Shown: positions 1 to 8,151 of the stretch, one piece after another
Numbering within the stretch: the stretch's first letter is position 1
How the letters are laid out: each line of letters opens with the position of its first letter
From: Bacteroidota bacterium
GTDB lineage: Bacteria > Bacteroidota > Bacteroidia > Bacteroidales > UBA10428
DNA: 34,777 nucleotides
Reading direction: 5' to 3'
Assembly (NCBI GenBank): GCA_003252385.1
Contig: QKEH01000081.1
Coordinates: 1 to 34,777, forward strand
Made by a program: the position numbers and the translations under genes
The notes under the pieces: generated by a model
Told to the model about the DNA's origin: nothing
The model's database searches: none
The model's input: the letters and a program-made list of their open reading frames with translations, nothing else

Positions 1-81
1 TTGGATACTTTCTCGCTCTTGCAGTGCCTCAAGAACTACTTTTGTTTTAAATCCTGAACTGTAGGTTTTTCTTTTTTTCAT
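1..81 (-). CDS. IS3-family transposase OrfA, N-terminal fragment (cut by window edge)
   Basis: Reading leftwards from an ATG at 81, the frame is open to the window edge and encodes 27 residues starting MKKRKTYSSGFK and continuing TKVVLEALQERESIQ. This is the usual start of the small HTH_Tnp_1 (OrfA) protein of IS3-family elements, which binds the element ends and is fused to the DDE OrfB by programmed frameshifting. Only the N-terminus lies in the window, so intactness of the element cannot be judged. The motif match is short but characteristic. A terminal-repeat-like sequence lies just upstream, at about 118-145. Confidence 0.75.
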   Translation of the reverse strand, partial: MKKRKTYSSGFKTKVVLEALQERESIQ

Positions 82-145
82 AGCAACAAGTTTATTAAAA
101 ATTCAAATGATACTTGTTGTCTAGTTTCAGGGGCTAATTATAAAG
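1..145 (-). mobile_element. IS3-family insertion sequence, left end (partial)
   Basis: The orfA start at 81 is preceded, on the minus strand, by a leader of about 60 bases. That leader begins in a segment reading TAGCCCCTGAAACTAGACA (plus-strand positions about 121-139). The CCCC...TAGACA form resembles terminal inverted repeats of the IS150-like group of IS3 elements. The exact outer boundary and the target-site duplication cannot be set because the other end is outside the window. The boundary given is an estimate. Confidence 0.6.
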
Positions 146-444
146 TATGTTCCCAATTATACCTTCAATCAGCTATACATGGCGTTGGTAAAACTGAAAT
201 GAATTCGAACACCAACACATAATATATGTAAGCCGGGCAGTTTAGCCGTTCCTTAAAGGCGCTGTGAAGACGCACCCCTTTATTCCGATGGCATTTTGCC
301 CGCATATGTTAATAATGATTTACGAATTTGTGTTTACAGTATTCCCCTATTTGCCGAAAGTAACCTGACAAGGCTTTTCTTGAAAATCAAAACAAATAAA
401 ATTCAAACTTCCTAACAAACAACAGCTATATTAAGACCCTGCTG
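146..444. other. Intergenic stretch with no recognised gene
   Basis: About 300 bases between the end of the IS3-like element and the stop codon of the beta-helix lipoprotein gene. No plausible coding frame, tRNA or clear terminator was seen. A short inverted pair (GTTGGT near 184 and ACCAAC near 211) is present but weak. The sequence is AT-rich like the neighbouring accessory gene. Confidence 0.5.
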
Positions 445-2148
445 CTAATTGATAATTATCCCATTTGAATTGGCCACATAAATATCCTTACCATTAAGGC
501 TGTTGTTTTGAATAGTTACTGTATTTCCTTTCTCGCTCTCGGTTGCGTTATTCACTTCGTTTACAAATACAGGGTAAAACTGTACATCTATATTATTGTT
601 CTGAACCACAACCGCATCCATTGCACCATTGCTTAAAACAATACCATACGAGAGTTCTTTATGATTGGCAATGGTATTGTTATAAATTTCGGAATTGCGC
701 AAAAGGGCAACGCTTTTAATTCCGGTTACACAATCGAGAATATTGTTTCCAAACACTCTTGTATCGGTATTCCAAAACATTATTCCAGTACTGTGATTAT
801 TTATGACGTTATAGGCTATTTCGTTATTATAAATGGCAGCATTTTCCGAATCCATTCCCCCAAATATGGCAGTCATCTTACGATCTGCTGAGGTTATCGT
901 ATTTTTCAAAATTCTTATACCCGATCCAACGGTATATCCTATCGAATGTTCAGTGCTATTGTTTTCGATGGTCACATCCTCACCTATGGCAACAATGAAT
1001 GCTCCGTTTGCCCCACCCTTTTCAATATTGTTCTTTAAAATAATATCGCGGGCTCTCTGATAATAAATAAGATTCCCCAGCGAATCTTTTTCCCTGTATG
1101 CTTCAATATCAATTCCATAACGTGGCGCAGTTCCTGTAGAATGGGGTGTGTTTATTCCGGCATTTAAAAACTCGTTGCTATCCACCACAATGTCATAACC
1201 ATCGGTAATTGAAAGGTTATTCCGCCGATTACTATCGAAAATACAATTTACAATATTTATTGTATGAGAAGGCTTGTAGGGGTTGAATGCCGGATTATAG
1301 GCAAAACCAAGACTGCTAATTTCTATTCCATCGCCAATCGCATTGGCCAATTTCACATTATCGATCGTTATATTAACTCCCGATTTAATCTCAATACAAT
1401 GACCATACTCATGCGTTGTTGAGTACACACCATTATCCATTACTACCGGAGTATAGTCATGCTCGTTACGGTCGCCAAACAAGTTGCCGTTTCTGATAGT
1501 AACGTTTGATACTTCTCGTATTTTAAACAGCATGTATAAAGCGTGATTATTGGGCTGTACTCTAAGTATCGTATTTTCCGACATTTCCATTGTAAAGTCA
1601 GAGGGTATTCCTATGGCCGCATCGGCGTAATATTCATTGGTAATAGTAAAAAACGCATCCAGGACATCGATTTTAAAAGTTGTTGCCTTAAGATATTTTG
1701 CCTGATCTATTGCCTTTTGCAAATGGTTTTTGTTGACCAATGCTATATTATCCGTTACTTTTCCTTCTGTAATCCCCCATTTGGACGCTGAAAATGTAAA
1801 CGTGGGTTCTTTCAAGGAAACCGTTCCCCCAATATTCAGATCCGGATTTAAAATATCATCATCAATAATCCCATTTTCAAATATTAATGTTCCGTTGATG
1901 ATTATTCCACCGATCGCATTTATAAAAACACCACCGGGCAACGTAATGGTTTGACCATTCAAGTCGTGAACAAACGCAATATTTAAAGTGTCGCTTTCGG
2001 GGGTCGTGTTAAAATCAAAATCAGCAGGTGTAGGCTCAACCATCAACGTGTCCTGGGGCTTGTTTTCATTGTTTGGTTCAATGTTTTCTTTACGACAAGC
2101 AATACATACTATAAAAATTGCTGCTACAAATAGAATTCGTAGGGTCAT
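445..2148 (-). CDS. Parallel beta-helix (pectate-lyase-like) lipoprotein
   Basis: A 567-residue predicted surface lipoprotein. Residues 1-17 form a hydrophobic signal followed by Cys18 (sequence VCIAC) and an Asn/Glu/Pro-rich linker. From about residue 200 onward there are many short turns of the type 'I.NN.I....GI.I' (for example VTIRNGNLFGD, IDNVKLANAIGDGIEI, ILKNNIEKGG, VVQNNNIDV), typical of right-handed parallel beta-helix (PbH1/NosD-like) folds. Such proteins often bind or cleave polysaccharides, but no catalytic residues could be assigned, so the activity is unknown. It lies alone between an IS3-type end and a decayed IS4-type transposase and is visibly more AT-rich than the downstream core genes, which suggests acquisition by transfer. 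Fold call fairly sure; function not. Confidence 0.75.
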   Translation of the reverse strand: MTLRILFVAAIFIVCIACRKENIEPNNENKPQDTLMVEPTPADFDFNTTPESDTLNIAFVHDLNGQTITLPGGVFINAIGGIIINGTLIFENGIIDDDILNPDLNIGGTVSLKEPTFTFSASKWGITEGKVTDNIALVNKNHLQKAIDQAKYLKATTFKIDVLDAFFTITNEYYADAAIGIPSDFTMEMSENTILRVQPNNHALYMLFKIREVSNVTIRNGNLFGDRNEHDYTPVVMDNGVYSTTHEYGHCIEIKSGVNITIDNVKLANAIGDGIEISSLGFAYNPAFNPYKPSHTINIVNCIFDSNRRNNLSITDGYDIVVDSNEFLNAGINTPHSTGTAPRYGIDIEAYREKDSLGNLIYYQRARDIILKNNIEKGGANGAFIVAIGEDVTIENNSTEHSIGYTVGSGIRILKNTITSADRKMTAIFGGMDSENAAIYNNEIAYNVINNHSTGIMFWNTDTRVFGNNILDCVTGIKSVALLRNSEIYNNTIANHKELSYGIVLSNGAMDAVVVQNNNIDVQFYPVFVNEVNNATESEKGNTVTIQNNSLNGKDIYVANSNGIIIN

Positions 2149-2286
2149 AACATCTAAATTTGAATTAAAATAACTTTAAACTGTAATATCAGGGAATCAA
2201 TAACGTCCAAAACGTTTAAAAAAGAGAGAAGGAATTTAAGTATCTCAAATTAACTTTGAGTTGCACAACAAAAAGTACCTTCTCAC

Positions 2287-2932
2287 ATGACAAATTTAAA
2301 TTTATTCTCACAGATTATTTCCAAGTTAGATCGGTCATCGTTCAAAAAACTTACTCAAGAAATGATACCGATAAACATCAGAAGGGATATACCAGTTGGA
2401 CACATGTTATTTCGATGTTGTTTTGCCAGTTTGCCAAAAGCCAATCGGTTCGTGACATCAGTAATGGTTTGCGTTCAGACACAGGTAATTTAAACCATCC
2501 GGGTATTCAAAAAGCACCATTAAAATCAACAGTTAGTTTCCAAAACAAGAACAGAGACTGGACATTATTCCTGGAATACCATTATAAACTATTATCCCAT
2601 TTGGGGCGGCAGGCCGGTTTTAAGCAGGTAAAGTTCAAGATCAAATCGAGGATATTTCGTCCGGATTCATCCACGATAAGCCTCTGTTTATGTTTATTCG
2701 ACTGGGCCAGGTACAAAACAACCGATACTATAAGGTGCTTACAACCTTCCTTTGCTAAAAGGATGTGTTATTGTCGCCGACCGGTTCTATAACAATTTTA
2801 GGTGCTGAATGTATGGGGCAGCAGTGGTGTGTTTTTCGTGGTCCGGCACAAAGAAAACATCAGGTATCGCACCATTAAAGAGCATGTCTTGCCTGATAAG
2901 GTACATGAACGAAACGAGGCTGCCAGAAATTG
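2287..2932 (+). pseudogene. IS4-family (DDE) transposase remnant, multiply frameshifted
   Basis: Fragments of one transposase appear in successive frames. MTNLNLFSQIISKLDRSSFKKL is read from 2287. A second frame follows with YTSWTHVISMLFCQFAKSQS, VRDISNGLRS, QNKNRDWTLF and, around 2660-2715, DSSTISLCLCLFDWARYKTT, the first catalytic-Asp region of IS4-type DDE enzymes. GCVIVADRFYNNF starts at 2761 (second Asp region). VLNVWGSSGVFFVVRHKENI starts at 2802 in yet another frame. Between the first and second Asp regions roughly 40 expected residues are missing. The reading ends at a stop near 2932, before the catalytic Glu region, so the gene cannot make an active enzyme. A 5' leader with IS-like sequence lies at about 2225-2286. 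This is an old, inactive insertion-sequence relic. Confidence 0.85.
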
Positions 2933-2941
2933 ACAGCCTCG
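2915..2941 (-). terminator. Hairpin just downstream of glnN
   Basis: CGAGGCTG (2915-2922) pairs with CAGCCTCG (2934-2941), an 8-bp perfect stem with an 11-base loop, 26 bases past the glnN stop. On the minus strand it is followed by TTTCGTT, a weak U-tract. It is a plausible intrinsic terminator for glnN, and it overlaps the 3' end of the transposase relic. Confidence 0.55.
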
Positions 2942-2967
2942 CTTTGTTATACCTTACCATGTTTTAG

Positions 2968-5157
2968 CTACCTGCAAAACAGCAGCTCCCGGTATTTGGG
3001 CAGCGGCCACAGTTCGTTGTCAGCAATCTCTTCGAGCTTATCGATATGGTAGCGTATCTCTTCAATGAATGGCACAATCTTCTCGCCGTAACCGAACGCC
3101 TTTGTGCGAATGTCATTCTCCTGATTCAATACTTTCCGGGTTTCAACCATTTCGTGTACCTGTGCCTTTATGGTGGTAACATGTACCGAAATCCGTTTAA
3201 TGAGATCCAGACGGGCCGAAGCCATAGTTTTGAACTCAGCTTCCGAAAAGAGTTCTTTAATTCCCTGAACGTTCCCGATCAACTCGGTTTGGTATTTAAT
3301 GGCCATGGGTACAATTTGCCCAATGGCAATATCGGCAATCACACGCGACTCAATTTGTATCTTCTTGGCGTAATTATCCCAACGCACCTCGGTACGAGCT
3401 TCCAACTCCTTCTCGTTAAATACCTTCATGGCTTTAAAGAGGCGTTTCGACTTGGCAGCCAGATACCCGTCAAGGGCTTCCACCACGTTCGACACGTTAG
3501 TCAATCCACGCTTTTTGGCCTCTTTGTGCCAGGCATCGCTATAGCTATTGCCATCAAAGCGGACATTTTTTGAGTCGATAATGTATTCGCGTATGATTTG
3601 AAAAATGGCTTCGTCTTTTTTTACACCCTGGTCAATCAGCGTATCCACATCCTTTTTAAACTGAATCAACTGCTGAGCCACAGCAGTATTCAACACAATC
3701 ATGGGAGCTGCACAATTGGCGGTAGCACCTACGGCACGAAACTCAAAACGGTTTCCGGTAAAAGCAAAGGGCGAGGTACGGTTGCGGTCGGTATTATCGA
3801 GCAGGATACCGGGAATTTTGCCCACATCCAGTTTCAATTCCGTTTTTTCGTCGGGGGTCATCTTTTTGGAAGTAACCCGCACTTCGAGCTCATCGAGCAT
3901 TTCGGATATTTTACTGCCCACAAAAACCGACATAATCAGCGGAGGAGCCTCATTGCCCCCTAAACGCAAAGCATTCCCTGCCGAAACAATGCTGGCCCGC
4001 AACAAATCCTGGTGCGTGTAGACCGCCTTGAGTGTACATACCAGGAAGCTTAAAAACTGCATATTGGTTTTGGGTTTATTCCCCGGCGAGAGCAGGTTTA
4101 CCCCGGTATTGGTCATTAACGACCAATTGTTGTGTTTTCCGGAACCATTGATTCCTTTAAAGGGTTTTTCATGAAACAAAACCACAAAATGATGCCGGCG
4201 GGCAATTTTCTTCATAATGTCCATTAAAAGCACATTATGGTCGATGGCCAGGTTACATTCTTCGAAAAGGGGAGCCACCTCGTATTGATTGGGTGCCACT
4301 TCGTTATGGCGGGTATGGATGGGTATGCCCAGCTTGAGAGCCTCGTACTCAAATTCCCGCATAAAGGATTGTACCCGTTCCGGTATGGATGAAAAGTAGT
4401 GGTCGTCGAGTTGCTGATCCTTTTCCGAAGCATGCCCAACCAGGGTACGTTCGGTCATTACCAAATCGGGGCGGGCAAAATAGAGGGCTTCGTCTACCAG
4501 GAAATATTCCTGCTCCAAACCCACGGTAGAAAATACTTTGGTTACGTTTTTATCGAAATACTCGCACACGGCAGTGGCCGACTTGTCGATCTGATACAAA
4601 GCCTTTAAAAGGGGCGTTTTATGATCCAGGGCTTCGCCGGTATAGGATACAAATATAGTGGGGATGCTGAGGGTATTCCCCACAATAAAGGCCGGTGATG
4701 AGGGATCCCAGGCGGTGTAGCCCCGGGCTTCGAAGGTATTCCGGATCCCTCCGCTGGGAAAACTGCTGGCATCGGGTTCCTGTTGTGCCAGGTGTTCGCC
4801 GGAAAATTTTTCGAAAACCATGCCATTTTCATTGAAATCGATAAAAGCATCGTGCTTCTCGGCCGTACCATCGGTCAAGGGATGAAACCAGTGCGAAAAA
4901 TGGGTGGCACCTTGTTCCAGCGCCCACACCTTCATCCCCACGGCTACCTTATCGGCCAGGCGCCGATCTACTTTCAACCCTTTATCAATGCATTCCATTA
5001 CTCCTTCAAAAGCCTCCTCCGAAAGGTATTTCTGCATTTTTTCCTTACTAAAAACATTGACCCCGAAAAATTCCGATGCCTTCTGCCTGGGCAAATTGGG
5101 TTGAATAAGTTCGCGGTTGTTTGCATCGTGCACTGCCTGAAACCTGATGACGGCCAT
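2968..5157 (-). CDS. glnN: Type III glutamine synthetase (GSIII, GlnN)
   Basis: A 729-residue cytoplasmic glutamine synthetase that makes glutamine from glutamate, ammonia and ATP. The length of about 730 residues is the type III size (GSI is about 450-470). Diagnostic segments include FPSGGIRNTFEARGYTAWDP, the metal-binding EQEYFLVDE (about residue 216), HNEVAPNQYEVAP, the ATP/metal region GINGSGKHNNWS, and the arginine-rich NRTSPFAFTGNRFEFRAVG. The N-terminus MAVIRFQAVHDANNREL matches GSIII proteins, supporting the ATG at 5157. The gene stands alone, with a TAnnTTTG -7 box at 5193-5200 and a hairpin behind it. No GlnB, Amt or glutamate synthase gene is adjacent. GSIII is a common, often main, glutamine synthetase in Bacteroidota. 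Confidence 0.97.
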   Translation of the reverse strand: MAVIRFQAVHDANNRELIQPNLPRQKASEFFGVNVFSKEKMQKYLSEEAFEGVMECIDKGLKVDRRLADKVAVGMKVWALEQGATHFSHWFHPLTDGTAEKHDAFIDFNENGMVFEKFSGEHLAQQEPDASSFPSGGIRNTFEARGYTAWDPSSPAFIVGNTLSIPTIFVSYTGEALDHKTPLLKALYQIDKSATAVCEYFDKNVTKVFSTVGLEQEYFLVDEALYFARPDLVMTERTLVGHASEKDQQLDDHYFSSIPERVQSFMREFEYEALKLGIPIHTRHNEVAPNQYEVAPLFEECNLAIDHNVLLMDIMKKIARRHHFVVLFHEKPFKGINGSGKHNNWSLMTNTGVNLLSPGNKPKTNMQFLSFLVCTLKAVYTHQDLLRASIVSAGNALRLGGNEAPPLIMSVFVGSKISEMLDELEVRVTSKKMTPDEKTELKLDVGKIPGILLDNTDRNRTSPFAFTGNRFEFRAVGATANCAAPMIVLNTAVAQQLIQFKKDVDTLIDQGVKKDEAIFQIIREYIIDSKNVRFDGNSYSDAWHKEAKKRGLTNVSNVVEALDGYLAAKSKRLFKAMKVFNEKELEARTEVRWDNYAKKIQIESRVIADIAIGQIVPMAIKYQTELIGNVQGIKELFSEAEFKTMASARLDLIKRISVHVTTIKAQVHEMVETRKVLNQENDIRTKAFGYGEKIVPFIEEIRYHIDKLEEIADNELWPLPKYRELLFCR

Positions 5158-5192
5158 ACGTTCTATTGTTTAATGTGTTGTTATTGCTGCAA

Positions 5193-5200
5193 CAAAGATA
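5193..5200 (-). promoter_or_regulatory. glnN -7 promoter element (TATCTTTG)
   Basis: On the minus strand TATCTTTG matches the Bacteroidota -7 consensus TAnnTTTG exactly and sits 36 bases upstream of the glnN ATG. No good -33 TTTG was found at the expected distance, so the call rests on the -7 box and its position. Confidence 0.5.
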
Positions 5201-5293
5201 ATTTTTTAGCCATTGCTACTTAGAAATTGTAAGCAACTTTAACGTTTATTGCTACCCTCATAACATTTGGAGGTGAACAAAGTGGTTATAAAC

Positions 5294-6661
5294 TTACTGT
5301 TTCAAAGTATAATAATGATAAAACCACGCTACGGTTTCGATACCCTTGTAGAAATTTTCGAGCGGAAAGTTCTCGTTGGGGGCGTGGATGGCATCCGACT
5401 CCAGCCCAAAACCCAAAAGCACTGCTTTTTGTCCGAGTACCTCTTCAAAGTCGGCGATTACGGGAATGCTTCCCCCGCTGTGATAGGGCAATGGAGACAC
5501 ACCCAATACCTGTTCCATAGCACGCACTGCTGCCTGCACGCCCTTGCCCTGCCAGGGTACTACATAGGCATTGCCGCCATGAAGGGCTTTGAGTTCCCAA
5601 GCTACACCAGGCGCAGCTATCTGGTGCAAATACGAGCGCAAAAGTTCCTCCACCTGCACGGGTTCCTGTCCGGGCACCAGGCGCAGGGATAGTTTTGCCA
5701 TTGCCCTGGCCGGCAATATGGTTTTGGCGCCTTCGCCCGTGTAACCGCCCCAAATTCCATTTACATCGAGCGACGGACGAATACCGAGTTGTTCCACCAC
5801 CGAGTAGCCCGGCTCCCCGGCCAGTGCTGGAACGCCTATCCCTTTGGCAAAAGCAGCCTCATCGAAAGGCAGTTGCCTGAGCTGCTGCAGTTCATCCAAA
5901 TCCGGTTCCTGAATACATTCATAAAAACCGGGGATCCGAATGCGTCCCTCCCGATCCTTAAGTTGCGAAAGGATATGTGCCAGTTCGTTCACCGGATTGG
6001 CTACCGCGCCTCCATAAAGTCCGGAATGCAAATCGCGCTGCGGCCCCCAAACGTGTAACTCAAAATAGGCCAAGCCGCGCAAACCGGTGGTAAGCGTCGG
6101 TTGTTTCAGGGAGTACAAGGCGGTATCCGATACCAGGATCAGGTCGGCCAGGAGCAGCTCCTGATGCTGTTTACAAAAAGCCTTCAGCGATGGGGATCCC
6201 ATCTCTTCTTCGCCCTCAATCAGAAACTTTATATTACAGGGAAGGCACTTTTCGGCCACCATATATTCCAAGGCTTTCAGGTGCATAAACAGCTGCCCTT
6301 TATCATCGTCGGCACCCCGGGCGAAAATTTTATGTTCCCGCACCTCGGGCTCGAAGGGGGGCGATTTCCATTCATCAAGGGGTTCCGGAGGTTGCACATC
6401 GTAATGACCGTAAACCAGTACGGTGGGCCGGTCATCGCCAACCTGCTTTTGCCCAAACACCACAGGCCAGCCCTCGGTTTCCATCACAGTGGCACTATCG
6501 GCCCCTGCCAGAATCAACTGGCCTTTAAAAAAGTCTGCGGCTTGGTACATGGCTGCGGCACCCTTGCTATTGGAGCTTACCGAGGGGATCCGGAGTCCCT
6601 GAAACAGTTCTTCCAGAAACCGTTCTTTATGTTGGGCTACATAGCCCGATACAGAGTGCAT
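5294..6661 (-). CDS. M20 family dipeptidase (carnosinase-like metallopeptidase)
   Basis: A 455-residue cytoplasmic-type metallopeptidase with no signal peptide. The two-zinc centre of the M20A/CNDP group is readable: GHYDVQP with His86, RGADDDKGQ with the bridging Asp119, EGEEEMGSPS with general-base Glu152 and zinc ligand Glu153, LVSDT for the next acidic ligand, and HAPNEN near the C-terminus for the last His. The dimerisation-domain signature HSGLYGGAVANP follows the LVSDT strand. The family hydrolyses dipeptides and small peptides; substrate cannot be told from sequence. It is separated by about 180 bases from the broken gene upstream and runs in the same direction as glnN. The start at 6661 fits the family length. 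Confidence 0.93.
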   Translation of the reverse strand: MHSVSGYVAQHKERFLEELFQGLRIPSVSSNSKGAAAMYQAADFFKGQLILAGADSATVMETEGWPVVFGQKQVGDDRPTVLVYGHYDVQPPEPLDEWKSPPFEPEVREHKIFARGADDDKGQLFMHLKALEYMVAEKCLPCNIKFLIEGEEEMGSPSLKAFCKQHQELLLADLILVSDTALYSLKQPTLTTGLRGLAYFELHVWGPQRDLHSGLYGGAVANPVNELAHILSQLKDREGRIRIPGFYECIQEPDLDELQQLRQLPFDEAAFAKGIGVPALAGEPGYSVVEQLGIRPSLDVNGIWGGYTGEGAKTILPARAMAKLSLRLVPGQEPVQVEELLRSYLHQIAAPGVAWELKALHGGNAYVVPWQGKGVQAAVRAMEQVLGVSPLPYHSGGSIPVIADFEEVLGQKAVLLGFGLESDAIHAPNENFPLENFYKGIETVAWFYHYYTLKQ

Positions 6662-6738
6662 AACGGAAATTTTACGCCGAAATTACAAAACCTGACGCTA
6701 TCCACCATGAATTTGTATGTCCTGCAATGGATAAGCCG

Positions 6739-6787
6739 ACACCCGGCCTCCATTCAAGCCATTTAGGCTCTATAGACGACCGGGTGT
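6739..6787. repeat. Nested inverted repeats between two minus-strand genes
   Basis: ACACCCGG (6739-6746) pairs perfectly with CCGGGTGT (6780-6787). Inside the loop AGCC (6757-6760) pairs with GGCT (6766-6769). There is no T-run on either side, so it does not look like an ordinary terminator. It lies between the end of the broken CsgG-like gene and the start of the M20 dipeptidase gene. Role unknown. Confidence 0.5.
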
Positions 6788-6842
6788 ACTGTCCCATTGT
6801 TGAAAAATAGGAGATTGCGCCTAACACTTGCGCTTAACGAAA

Positions 6843-7934
6843 CTATTTCACCGGTTTTTTCGCTACGTTAAATCCGAAGGACAAGCCTACCACAGTACCT
6901 TCCTTCCGTGGCGACACATACAGATTGACCGGCACATTCAGATAACCCGAGTGGAAGGTTTTTCCCAGCGCTATAATCAAGCCGGTAGAGAGTTCGATAT
7001 GGCCTCTGCTGTCCAGTTCGTTCTGGATCGGATAATCTTCATTTTCGGGCATATCACTGGCAAGGTGCCACTTTCCCTGGTTATCGTAATAACCTTTGGC
7101 ACGTTGAGTAATACGGAACGTTGGCCCTATGCCAAGCTCCCAGCCACTTGAATTAAACCGGAAGCCGTTTAAAAAAGAGAGGGATGGCACCACCGTACCC
7201 GATTCAAGGCCGTTGATTGCCCCAACAAATTCCACAAGAGCCTGAAACTCGCCGGAACTTAAATACTGCACCTCGTACTGGTAGCCAAACATGGAGGTTA
7301 CCGGATAGGCATTGTATCCTCCTTCATCCTTCGGCGCCTGTAAACGAGCGGCTGCAGGACCAAAGGTACTGGTGGCTCCCATACGTGGCCCATTGAGTTT
7401 AACCTTGGTCTTGGGGCTGGTAATAGGCCGTTCGTAGTTTACCAGCAAATCCACCATGTTATCATCCGTTTCCAAATCCAGCAATTTCTGTATGGATATC
7501 TGCACCATGTACTGGATTTCATCCTGTTGATCGAGATATTCCACTACACTGGTTTTTTCAATACTCTCTGTTTTAACATCGATAAGCCTAAGAATAAGTA
7601 CGATTTTATCCCCAAATTTTTCGGCACTACCGGTTAACATTTTGTCAGCCTTCAGAATCTTACCCACTTCAATCAGCCGGTTTTTACCGAAGCACTACGC
7701 TACATCCACATTGTGCTCGTTTATGGCATACGCCACATCGTATTTGTCTTTAACCTCAAAAACATTTGTTTTTTCAAGTTCCAGATGCACCAGACTGGCG
7801 AGAGCGGCATTATCCAGGATCAAATCTTTGGTATCCATGTTAATAATGGCAATACTGGCTTTGTTCTGTGCTCTGAGCAAAGAACCATTTATCAGCATAA
7901 GCAGACATAAAGCTAAAAATTGTGTTTTCATCAT
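6843..7934 (-). pseudogene. CsgG/LpoB-like secreted protein interrupted by one in-frame TAG
   Basis: Two open segments, 7695-7934 and 6843-7694, are in the same frame and separated only by a TAG codon at 7695-7697; together they would give a 363-codon protein. The first part has a signal peptide (MMKTQFLALCLLMLINGSLLRA) and a CsgG-like start: SIAIINMDTKDL, then LASLVHLELEKTNVFEV and a KYDVAYAINEHN helix. Across the stop the text continues naturally with CFGKNRLIEVGKILKADKML and TGSAEKFGDKIVLILRLIDV, the usual next element of this family. The C-terminal half is beta-rich and ends VGLSFGFN, suggesting an outer-membrane-associated domain. The downstream part could start only at an in-frame GTG (7667). 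Nonsense mutation, sequencing error or readthrough are all possible. A promoter box lies at 7957-7964. Confidence 0.75.
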
Positions 7935-7956
7935 CGTTTAATTTTGAATTACAGTT

Positions 7957-7964
7957 CAAAGCTA
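7957..7964 (-). promoter_or_regulatory. -7 promoter element (TAGCTTTG) of the CsgG/LpoB-like gene
   Basis: An exact TAnnTTTG match on the minus strand, 23 bases upstream of the ATG at 7934. A TTTC, one base off the -33 TTTG, lies about 20 bases further upstream. The intact promoter suggests that the broken gene was recently functional or is still transcribed. Confidence 0.5.
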
Positions 7965-8062
7965 CGCCCTAACCCGGACGGGATGAAACGGCTGCATGCG
8001 GAAGCCTTTGAATACGTAGTATGTTCTGCCATTCGGACAGAAACAAACACGGTGCAGGATGT

Positions 8063-8115
8063 GATATTTGCAAATTTTGCAACAGGTATCAGAAAATTAT
8101 GATATTTTGCAAATT
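8063..8115 (+). promoter_or_regulatory. Direct repeat upstream of the HTH regulator gene
   Basis: TGATATTTGCAAATT (8063-8076 plus flank) recurs as TGATATTTTGCAAATT (8100-8115), differing by one inserted T, with start-to-start spacing of about 37 bases. Each copy contains a near match to the -7 consensus (ATATTTG or ATATTTTG). It may be an operator for autoregulation by the adjacent HTH protein, or two promoter-like boxes. Confidence 0.4.
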
Positions 8116-8151
8116 ATTATTCAAGCACAGGGATTAACTGACTATCTTTTT

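Noticed and set aside
3046-3573. A 175-codon plus-strand frame inside glnN
   Set aside because: Antisense to the conserved C-terminal part of glutamine synthetase, with no recognisable domain.
7667-7694. A separate downstream gene starting at GTG 7667
   Set aside because: The residues before the GTG (CFGKNRLIE) belong to the same conserved segment and the first half continues in the same frame, so one interrupted gene is more likely than two genes.
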